A stretch of 64,000 bases of DNA from Peredibacter starrii (GTDB lineage Bacteria > Bdellovibrionota > Bacteriovoracia > Bacteriovoracales > Bacteriovoracaceae): the NCBI RefSeq assembly GCF_034259205.1, contig NZ_CP139487.1:3534001-3598000 (forward strand). The letters are read 5' to 3'. Within the stretch, counting starts at the first letter, position 1. Each line of letters opens with the position of its first letter. The notes under the pieces are model-generated. The model was given only the letters and a program-made list of their open reading frames with translations, had not been told where the DNA came from and did not search any database. Shown here one piece after another: positions 59,001-64,000 of this stretch. The position numbers were made by a program, and so were the translations under genes.

Positions 59001-59704
59001 TAGTGACAGTCATTGGTTGCAACAAGAGGAATCGAATAGTCCTTCGCGAAGTTGATGATCTTTTTGTTAACATCAACCTGTTCAGGAATTCCGTTCTCTT
59101 GAATTTCCAGATAAAAATCATCTTTATAGATTTCACGAAACTTCATCGCCGCTTGAAGCGCGCGATCATCTTGACCAGTAAAGAGGTTATAACCTACTTC
59201 ACCTTTCAAACATGCTGAAGTCGCAATTAATCCTTCTGAGAATTCTCTAAGTAGTTCCACATCAGCTCTTGGCTTGTAGTAGAACCCTTCCTGATAGGCC
59301 TTAGATAAAAGCTTACACAGGTTTCGGTAACCGGTCAGGTTTTTACAAAGAAGAATCAAGTGGTGAATCTGGTGCTTCCCTTCTACTTCGTCCTGAGAAT
59401 CAAGAGTCTTTAAGTTTTTAGGAGCACGACGATCGTGACGAGAGCCTGGAGTGAAATAAATCTCTGAACCAAGGATTGGCTTGATACCAGAAGAGATGGC
59501 ACGAGTATAAAAATCAATACCACCAAACATGTTACCGTGATCAGTACATGCAATGGCCGGCATCTCAAGTTCTTTGGCCCTCTTGAACAAATCACCTAAA
59601 CGAATTGCACCATCCAGTAGTGAATACTGACTATGCAAATGCAGGTGAACAAAACTGTCCTGACGGGTATTTTGAAAATCACTTCCAAGGAAGGGGTTTT
59701 TCAT
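56048..59704 (-). CDS. dnaE: DNA polymerase III alpha subunit
   Basis: A 1218-aa C-family replicative polymerase of the DnaE1 type. The PHP domain opens with FVHLHLHSQYSLLDGAI (several metal-binding His). The palm has GPGRGSGAGSIVAYAL and the catalytic Asp motif PDFDIDFCQDRR. YRPGPMGMGMHLKFAEIK and FNKSHAVAYSVVAYQTAFL lie in the fingers, and an OB-fold (DKMAFVTLEDLHGKIECIFF) follows. It is slightly longer than E. coli DnaE (1160). It leads a tightly coupled operon of four envelope or signalling genes. SD GAGGA is 9 bases from ATG. Confidence 0.97.
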   Translation of the reverse strand: MKNPFLGSDFQNTRQDSFVHLHLHSQYSLLDGAIRLGDLFKRAKELEMPAIACTDHGNMFGGIDFYTRAISSGIKPILGSEIYFTPGSRHDRRAPKNLKTLDSQDEVEGKHQIHHLILLCKNLTGYRNLCKLLSKAYQEGFYYKPRADVELLREFSEGLIATSACLKGEVGYNLFTGQDDRALQAAMKFREIYKDDFYLEIQENGIPEQVDVNKKIINFAKDYSIPLVATNDCHYLTREDAAAQEVLMCIQTGKTFEDEKRMKLSTTEFYFKSAQEMRQAFSYVPEACNNTLRIADACNLEIRWQDEKGKQIYLLPKFEITTQETEEDYFARKSREGLEERFNGPHFKHLVTKDNWETEIKPQYLDRLEVEVGLIKQMGFTGYFLIVSDFIGWSKANGIPVGPGRGSGAGSIVAYALKITNVDPIPYNLLFERFINPERISMPDFDIDFCQDRRQEVIEYVTKKYGEERVGQIITFGTLSAKAVLRDVSRVFALPYAEADALAKLVPEELGIELQDAIDKEPKLKELEDNDPKVRRILQIGKRLEGLNRHAGIHAAGVIITNEPLVTYCPLFRGAKGEQVVQFDKDFSEKIGLVKFDFLGLKTLTVISNAEKFVRRDLKADFDIEDIDMNDASVYDMISEGKTVGVFQLESSGMQDLCKRIKPGSIDDITAINALYRPGPMGMGMHLKFAEIKNKINGAIEEYAFEELKPVLKDTYGIIVYQEQVMNVARVIGGYSLGQADMLRRAMGKKKAEEMAAHKEIFRKGALERGFDEEKSIVLFDLMEKFAEYGFNKSHAVAYSVVAYQTAFLKKYYPAQFFAALLGTEINNKEKITAYIAEAKEFDIEILPPDVNESLWLFNVIGNTRIRFGLGAVKGVGEGAVDDIVKERTENGPFKGFVDFCERVNLKSVNKRVMEALIKVGAFDSCEKYNRKTLLENMEFIVAFAEKKQEEKLMGQTSLFDMGEVTQSSEEHLNIAESAEFDEKQKLSHEAELLGIYVSGHPLMRFKDIMEKLTSMNLSQIHELPTVPKPEGFNPRRGDEHDPSKRSVVIAGMISESKVILSKKGDKMAFVTLEDLHGKIECIFFPKVFAEFQQFLTADEPLVLSGYVSLEDVKKFFPTKVGFLKNESEERVTSVRVNVPLQNLNAYSLSQMKQILLSYRGSVPIHFIFETSEGRARMPLDDNFLVSPSPQMAAKLNELLNTNSVSFIVDGKVEEVKQ

Positions 59705-59922
59705 ACTGAGAGTCCTCGAGATTATGTGGTAGGTGTACTCCCTAAGATAACCATTTTTCGAGGGAAAAGACCACTAATTGGCTATGCAGCATTTGAGAAG
59801 ATTTTAGAGTCAAAAAACCGACAATTTTTCACCAATACAAGTCCCTGTAAATTCATCCCGCACCACTCTCAGAACTAAACAATTTTCAGAAGTCGATTCT
59901 ATCTAGGATTTACGTTCAGAAT

Positions 59923-61083
59923 ATGCAAAAATTTCGGGTCTCTAAAAGGGTAAATAGCGTGAAAAAACTTGGATATTCATTTAAAGAACTCGATCTCTTC
60001 AACTTGATTTTCATCACTTCCATTCCGGTGATTGGAATTGTGTTACTCATTCTACATATTTGGTTAGAGGGCCTTAACCCTTACCTATTGATTCCTGCTG
60101 CCGTGATGTACATTCTTACGGGCTTTTCTATCACTGGTGGTTACCACCGTTTATTCGCTCACCGTTCGTATCAGGCGAATCCTCTTATAAAACTTTTTTA
60201 TCTTCTATTCGGAGCGGCCGCTGGAGAGAACTCTGTTCTAAAATGGGCAACAGATCACCGTATTCATCATCAGAACGTAGATACCGATGGAGATCCGTAC
60301 GATATCAATCAAGGATTTTTCTACGCTCACGTCGGTTGGATTATCCGAAATCAAAACTTATCAAATGCTAATTATCCGAAGGATCTCACTAACGACAAAC
60401 TCGTTATGTGGCAGGATCGTAACCTTCTCTCTATCACTGTATTAGTTAACGTTATTCCATGTCTTATCATGGGATATCTGACAGGTTCATGGATTGGAAG
60501 CTTTGCCATTGTTGGGTTTTTAAGAGTGGCAGGCGTTCAACACGCGACTTTTTTCATCAACTCTCTTTGTCACATGTTGGGCAAGCGTCCTTATGACGAT
60601 ACACAAACAGCTCGTGACTCATTCTTCCTGGCCCTACTGACTTTTGGTGAGGGTTACCATAATTTCCACCATACATTCCAGTTGGATTACCGTAATGGAA
60701 TTCGTTGGTATCAATGGGACCCAACAAAATGGGCGGTAAATCTTATGTCTCGCGTGGGTCTGGCCACAAACCTGAAGCGAACTTCTGAACTTAGTATTCT
60801 CAAGGCGAAAATGAATGTTCTCGCCAATAAATATAATCACTCGCATGATCACAAAATGACTCTGGAAGAACTTTCTCTTCAGGTTCAAGTTGCTTTAAAA
60901 AAATTGGATGACCTCAAAAAAGAATACAGGCTTAAAAAAGAACAAAAAGCCGCTGAATTTCATCTTCAAATGGAAGAGCTAAAGGCACGTATCCAACAGG
61001 CCAAGGCCGAGTTCCAGGAGCTTTATGCTCAATGGGAGATGGGTCTTCTTTCAATGCAAATGGCGACAAATCATGCGACCTAA
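59923..61083 (+). CDS. Acyl-CoA desaturase-type fatty acid desaturase
   Basis: A 374-386-aa membrane di-iron desaturase of the delta-9 type. The three histidine boxes are HRLFAHRS, HRIHHQ and HNFHH, each with family-typical spacing, and four helices surround them. The C-terminal 100 residues form a charged coiled coil (KKLDDLKKEYRLKKEQKAAE) not usual in the family. It introduces a double bond into acyl chains, adjusting membrane fluidity. GTG 59959 with AAAGGG 8 bases upstream is a likely alternative start to ATG 59923. The 218-base gap to dnaE holds both divergent promoters; no strong elements are visible. Confidence 0.9.
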   Translation: MQKFRVSKRVNSVKKLGYSFKELDLFNLIFITSIPVIGIVLLILHIWLEGLNPYLLIPAAVMYILTGFSITGGYHRLFAHRSYQANPLIKLFYLLFGAAAGENSVLKWATDHRIHHQNVDTDGDPYDINQGFFYAHVGWIIRNQNLSNANYPKDLTNDKLVMWQDRNLLSITVLVNVIPCLIMGYLTGSWIGSFAIVGFLRVAGVQHATFFINSLCHMLGKRPYDDTQTARDSFFLALLTFGEGYHNFHHTFQLDYRNGIRWYQWDPTKWAVNLMSRVGLATNLKRTSELSILKAKMNVLANKYNHSHDHKMTLEELSLQVQVALKKLDDLKKEYRLKKEQKAAEFHLQMEELKARIQQAKAEFQELYAQWEMGLLSMQMATNHAT

Positions 61084-61105
61084 TCCCCACTGGGGAAAAG
61101 AGGTC
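61077..61105 (+). promoter_or_regulatory. Hairpin at the SD of the siderophore-interacting gene
   Basis: GACCT (61077-61081) pairs with AGGTC (61101-61105), closing over CCCC-ACT-GGGG (61085-61095) with internal loops of 3 and 5 bases. The SD AGAGG of ATG 61108 lies in the 3' arm. The 5' arm is the end of the desaturase gene, so translation of that gene could open it. Confidence 0.4.
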
Positions 61106-61107
61106 CA

Positions 61108-61866
61108 ATGGATAAACAACCTAAACGCGTAAGTCATGAACTCAAAGTTCGCACACTCACCGTTAAACGAATCACAGACGTAACGCCGTCTATTCGTAGA
61201 ATCACATTAACCGGAGAAGAGCTGAACGGATTTGTTTCCAGCGCTCCGGAAGATCATGTCAAAGTCTTCTTTCCACTTCCTGGCCAGACCAAGCCACTCA
61301 TTCCAACCATCATTGAAGGTAAACCAGTTCTTCCGGAAGGGGCCATAGGCCGCGATTACACTCCTAGAAGATATGATCCAACATCAAATGAACTAGACCT
61401 GGAATTTGTTCTGCACAAAAAAGGGCCCGCTAGTGTTTGGGCCGCACAAGCGGAAGTAGGACAGCAATTGGGCATTGCAGGTCCCCGAGGATCATTCATT
61501 TATCCGGAATTTGATTGGTACCTATTCATCGGCGATGAATCGGCCATGCCTTCTTTTGCGCGACGTCTGGAGGAAACTCCGGCCGGCACTAAAGTTATTG
61601 CTCTCTTAGAGATCGAAGACGAAACTCAAAAGTATCCCTTCTCAACTAAGGCCGAACTGAATATCACTTGGCTTTCGCGCAACGGTAAGGCCAAGGGCGA
61701 TTTTATGGCATTTGAGGAAGGTTTGAAGAATATCGAACTCCCAAAAGGTGAACCACTGGCCATTATAAGCGGTGAAATGAGTGTCACAAAAATCTTAAAA
61801 TCGACTCTTATTAAGTCTTATAACTTTAAAGAAGAAAATATTAAGGCCACAGGCTATTGGAAGTAG
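61108..61866 (+). CDS. Siderophore-interacting-type FAD/NADPH reductase (SIP)
   Basis: A 252-aa ferric-reductase-like protein. LTVKRITDVTPSIRRITLTG begins the FAD-binding domain, RDYTPRRYDPTSNELDLEFV is the FAD RxYT-R motif, and PRGSFIYPEFDWYLFIGDES is the SIP hinge. The C-terminus has the SIP NAD(P)H-binding pattern ending GYWK. Family members reduce ferric siderophores in the cytoplasm to release iron. It lies 24 bases after the desaturase gene. No siderophore synthesis or receptor gene is nearby. Confidence 0.9.
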   Translation: MDKQPKRVSHELKVRTLTVKRITDVTPSIRRITLTGEELNGFVSSAPEDHVKVFFPLPGQTKPLIPTIIEGKPVLPEGAIGRDYTPRRYDPTSNELDLEFVLHKKGPASVWAAQAEVGQQLGIAGPRGSFIYPEFDWYLFIGDESAMPSFARRLEETPAGTKVIALLEIEDETQKYPFSTKAELNITWLSRNGKAKGDFMAFEEGLKNIELPKGEPLAIISGEMSVTKILKSTLIKSYNFKEENIKATGYWK

Positions 61867-61911
61867 TTCCGCACAGAGTCTTTGCTTGTAATATCATGAT
61901 CTTCAGTGTAG

Positions 61912-61939
61912 GAAAGGCTCTTGTTTTAAGGAGCCTTTC
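61912..61939 (+). promoter_or_regulatory. Perfect 9-bp hairpin masking the SD of mtnB
   Basis: GAAAGGCTC (61912-61920) and GAGCCTTTC (61931-61939) pair perfectly over a 10-base loop (TTGTTTTAAG). The SD AAGGAG straddles loop and 3' arm just before ATG 61942. No T-tract follows, so it is not an intrinsic terminator for the SIP gene. Confidence 0.55.
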
Positions 61940-61941
61940 TC

Positions 61942-62568
61942 ATGTTCACCGGTCAAAATTTAAAGCTAACAGAAGAACTACTGGAGGCCATCCGCTTTTT
62001 TAATCATAAAGGCTGGTCCCCTGCTACTTCTACGAACTATTCAGCTCGTGCTGAAAACAAATCGGAATATATTATTTCGCGTTCTGGAGTTGATAAAAGT
62101 AAGTTCTGCAGTTCTGATCTGATTTTGATCAATGCAAAAGGTGAAGTGCTTCCTCCTTTCAATCAACCAGGAATTAAATCATCAGCTGAAACTGAAATTC
62201 ATACTGCTTTGTATGACATGTTCCCGGAAGTGAACTGCGTTCTTCATACCCATTCTGTTCTTGGCACGGTTCTTTCTCACTCTTTAGTGAAAGAGAAACA
62301 AATTCGATTCGAAGGATTCGAGATTCTGAAAGGTCTTGAAGGAAATAAAACTCACGAGCTCGTTGAGACACTTCCGATTGTTCCTAACTCTCAGGTCATG
62401 TCTGAAATTCTAAATAATATTAAAGGTCGCCTCGATAAAAATGTTCACGGTTTCCTAATTGCAGGACATGGACTTTATACATGGGGCAAAGACATCGCGA
62501 CAGCGAAACGCCACGTTGAGACTTACGAATTTTTATTTGAGTGTTACCACACGATGAGGAGAATCTAA
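61942..62568 (+). CDS. mtnB: Methylthioribulose-1-phosphate dehydratase
   Basis: A 208-aa class II aldolase-fold enzyme of the methionine salvage pathway. It dehydrates 5-methylthioribulose-1-phosphate to the diketone. ARAENKSEYIISRSGVDKSKF opens the fold, SSAETEIHTALYDMFPEVNC holds the catalytic Glu and first metal region, LHTHSVLG gives two zinc His and AGHGLYTWGKD the third. It is the first gene of mtnBDC, with the mtnD ATG overlapping its stop (TAATG). A hairpin covers its SD. Confidence 0.94.
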   Translation: MFTGQNLKLTEELLEAIRFFNHKGWSPATSTNYSARAENKSEYIISRSGVDKSKFCSSDLILINAKGEVLPPFNQPGIKSSAETEIHTALYDMFPEVNCVLHTHSVLGTVLSHSLVKEKQIRFEGFEILKGLEGNKTHELVETLPIVPNSQVMSEILNNIKGRLDKNVHGFLIAGHGLYTWGKDIATAKRHVETYEFLFECYHTMRRI

Positions 62569-63095
62569 TGGCCGTTCTAACTCTCCTGGATCCGGAAAGA
62601 AAAGAAATCCGTGACCCAAAAGACATTAAAACTTTCATGAATGATCGCGGAATCATTTTTGAGCAGTGGCAAGCATCACTGCCTCTTAAGGACTCTGATT
62701 CTCAGGAAACGATCCTTAAGGCCTATGAGCATGAGCTTGGCCCTTATATGAAAAAGCATGGCTACCAGAGTGCTGACGTGATTAACGTGCACAAAGATAC
62801 TCCAAATGTAGAGGCCATTCGCGCAAAGTTTTTGAATGAGCACACTCACTCAGAAGACGAAGTGAGATTCTTCGTGGATGGTGAAGGACAGTTTTTCTTT
62901 CACTTAGCTGATCGTCAGGAAGTGTTTAAACTTCTTTGTGAGAAGGGTGACTTTATCTCTGTTCCAAAGGGCTACACTCACTGGTTCGATCTAGCTCCTA
63001 AGTATCATGTGAAGGCCATCCGCGTTTTCCAAACTCCGGAAGGATGGGTAGCAAGCTATACAAATAGCGGCAAAGAACAAAAGTATAACCAATGA
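62568..63095 (+). CDS. mtnD: Acireductone dioxygenase
   Basis: A 175-aa cupin dioxygenase. It oxidises the acireductone of methionine salvage: with Fe to the methionine precursor 2-oxo acid, with Ni off-pathway. LNEHTHSEDEVRFFVDGEG carries the first cupin metal motif (two His and a Glu), and SVPKGYTHWFDL the third His. The N-terminal extension WQASLPLKD fits bacterial ARD. ATG 62568 shares its A with the mtnB stop. It overlaps mtnC by four bases. Confidence 0.95.
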   Translation: MAVLTLLDPERKEIRDPKDIKTFMNDRGIIFEQWQASLPLKDSDSQETILKAYEHELGPYMKKHGYQSADVINVHKDTPNVEAIRAKFLNEHTHSEDEVRFFVDGEGQFFFHLADRQEVFKLLCEKGDFISVPKGYTHWFDLAPKYHVKAIRVFQTPEGWVASYTNSGKEQKYNQ

Positions 63096-63778
63096 TCAAA
63101 TTATTCTTATTCGATATTGAAGGAACTACGACAGACATTAACTTTGTTCACAAAGTACTTTTTCCTTACTCGGCAAAATGCATGCAGGACTATGTTCTTC
63201 ATCATCAGACTCACCCACTTGTTGTAGACGCGATTCAAGAAGTGAGAGACACGGTTTGGAAGGAAGAAAAACGCCAACTTGGTCTTTATGAAGTTATTGA
63301 TAAGCTTCTTGAGTGGATCAAGGCCGATCGTAAACACCGCGCTCTTAAAACGATTCAAGGTCTTATTTGGGACGTAGGTTACTCAAAGAATGATTTCAAA
63401 GGTCACGTTTACCCTGACACCAAACCATTCTTTAAAACGATTCTCGATAAAGGTTCAAAAGTCGGCATCTACTCTTCTGGATCAGTTCATGCGCAGAAGC
63501 TAATCTTCGGCTACTCTGTTGAAGGTGATATGACTCCGATGATCTCTTATTACTTCGACACTAATGTTGGAGGAAAAAGAGAAGTGTCTTCTTACCAGAA
63601 AATCGCGCAGGAAGTTGGACTTAGGCCTCAGGAGATTCACTTCTTCTCTGATATCGCTGAAGAACTTGCAGCAGCAGAAGCGGCCGGCATGGGTGTGACT
63701 CAACTTCTTCGTCCTGGAACAAAGTCTTCTCGCTTTGAATCCATCACGTCATTCGATACCTTTAAAAATTATCTATAA
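63092..63778 (+). CDS. mtnC: Enolase-phosphatase E1
   Basis: A 228-aa HAD hydrolase that enolises and dephosphorylates the diketone of methionine salvage to acireductone, between the MtnB and MtnD steps. Motif I is FDIEGTTTD, motif II is GIYSSGSVHAQK, and motif IV is FFSDIAEELAAAEAAGM. The length and the distinctive GTTTD variant identify MtnC. It is coupled to mtnD by a four-base overlap. mtnA and mtnK are not in the window, so the upper pathway is elsewhere. A terminator-like hairpin follows. Confidence 0.95.
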   Translation: MIKLFLFDIEGTTTDINFVHKVLFPYSAKCMQDYVLHHQTHPLVVDAIQEVRDTVWKEEKRQLGLYEVIDKLLEWIKADRKHRALKTIQGLIWDVGYSKNDFKGHVYPDTKPFFKTILDKGSKVGIYSSGSVHAQKLIFGYSVEGDMTPMISYYFDTNVGGKREVSSYQKIAQEVGLRPQEIHFFSDIAEELAAAEAAGMGVTQLLRPGTKSSRFESITSFDTFKNYL

Positions 63779-63783
63779 TTAAG

Positions 63784-63803
63784 AGCGCCTACGGGCGCTT
63801 TTA
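63784..63803. terminator. Terminator between mtnC and the convergent outer-membrane gene
   Basis: AGCGCC-TACG-GGCGCT (63784-63799) followed by TTT is a short GC-rich intrinsic terminator for mtnBDC. Its tail overlaps the stop codon of the minus-strand gene. Confidence 0.8.
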
Positions 63804-64000
63804 GAATCTCCAGAAAGCATCAAAGACATAGTAATAGCCCTCTGGCCCAAAGGTCAGATTGGTAAAGTCTTTTGTCGCAAGTCCTAGGCTGATATGGAAG
63901 GTCGACCAGATCCACATATAAGATACGGTTCCTCCAAAAGTTTGAAGTTCAACGTTATACACCGGACCATAAAGAATACGGTCCCAATCATCCGTGATGT
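63801..64000 (-). CDS. C-terminal part of an outer-membrane beta-barrel protein
   Basis: A minus-strand frame enters from the right edge and ends TAA at 63801-63803, giving 66 codons. Alternating hydrophobic and polar strands (VYNVELQTFGGTVSYMWIW, FHISLGLATKDF, YYYVFDAFWRF) and a terminal Phe match the last strands of a beta-barrel protein recognised by the BAM machinery. The family cannot be told from this fragment. Its terminator is shared with mtnC. Confidence 0.7.
   Translation of the reverse strand, partial: ITDDWDRILYGPVYNVELQTFGGTVSYMWIWSTFHISLGLATKDFTNLTFGPEGYYYVFDAFWRF

Noticed and set aside
61867-61941. Known SAM riboswitch before mtnB
   Set aside because: The 75-base gap holds only a simple hairpin; no core of any SAM class could be traced by eye.
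1-64000. tRNA, rRNA, insertion sequences, integrase and attachment sites
   Set aside because: No cloverleaf, rRNA core sequence, transposase, integrase or long direct repeat was found on either strand by eye.

Overview
This is a chromosomal segment of a Gram-negative bacterium. By eye it is moderately AT-rich, near 40% G+C. Many lipobox and Sec signal peptides, a partial beta-barrel protein ending in Phe, a Tat-exported DUF1552 protein paired with a DUF1587/1592/1588/1585-type cytochrome lipoprotein, MEDS and HTTM proteins and a DnaE-type polymerase fit a member of the Bdellovibrionota, most like a Bacteriovorax relative. That placement is inference; no rRNA or other marker gene is present. 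No insertion sequence, tRNA, rRNA or CRISPR array was seen.

Layout. 1-3.1 kb is accessory: a partial gene end, a 390-base non-coding stretch with an array of 16-bp pseudo-palindromes, an orphan histidine kinase, an HTH fragment, a GNAT remnant and an ORF6N protein. 3.1-9.7 kb has an S66 peptidase and the large cytochrome/Ig-repeat lipoprotein with its DUF1552 partner. 9.7-24.6 kb is packed with small detoxification, acetyltransfer and methyltransfer genes (catB, DUF1428, GNATs, two GFA proteins, PaiB, MocR, RibD-like, Tpm) plus an MCP and ChaA. 24.7-38 kb carries an OsmC-YcaO fusion, two LysR regulators, an Hsp31-like lipoprotein, MtfA, a PAP2 lipoprotein, an RND pump, a HAD phosphatase and a paired DUF606 transporter. 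38-49 kb has HTTM, secreted proteins of unknown role, MEDS, a TolQ/VWA pair, IlvE, a HEAT-repeat protein and a Na+/H+ antiporter. 49-64 kb has phosphohexomutase-QueC, a dnaE-led five-gene operon, a desaturase, a siderophore-interacting-type reductase and mtnBDC for methionine salvage.

How genes are arranged. Most are single genes or short operons with TAATG or ATGA overlaps. Of 14 convergent gene pairs, eight overlap at their 3' ends, four of them by exactly four shared stop-codon bases. Several genes appear leaderless, with a -10 hexamer 6-7 bases before ATG and no Shine-Dalgarno (SD) sequence.

The most striking unexplained signal is in the 5' leaders. At least a dozen genes of unrelated function have a strong inverted repeat in which the 3' arm is the SD itself, or the start codon lies inside the stem. 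The best are before 28813 (11 perfect pairs abutting ATG), the antiporter at 48769 (9+7 pairs), 40722 and mtnB (9 each), and 18116 (9 pairs plus an inner hairpin). Together they suggest widespread translational gating by local RNA structure. This was read by eye and needs a folding control. Secondary points of interest are the operator array before the orphan kinase, a palindrome duplicated between the ORF6N leader and its own coding sequence, and the TolQ-VWA unit.
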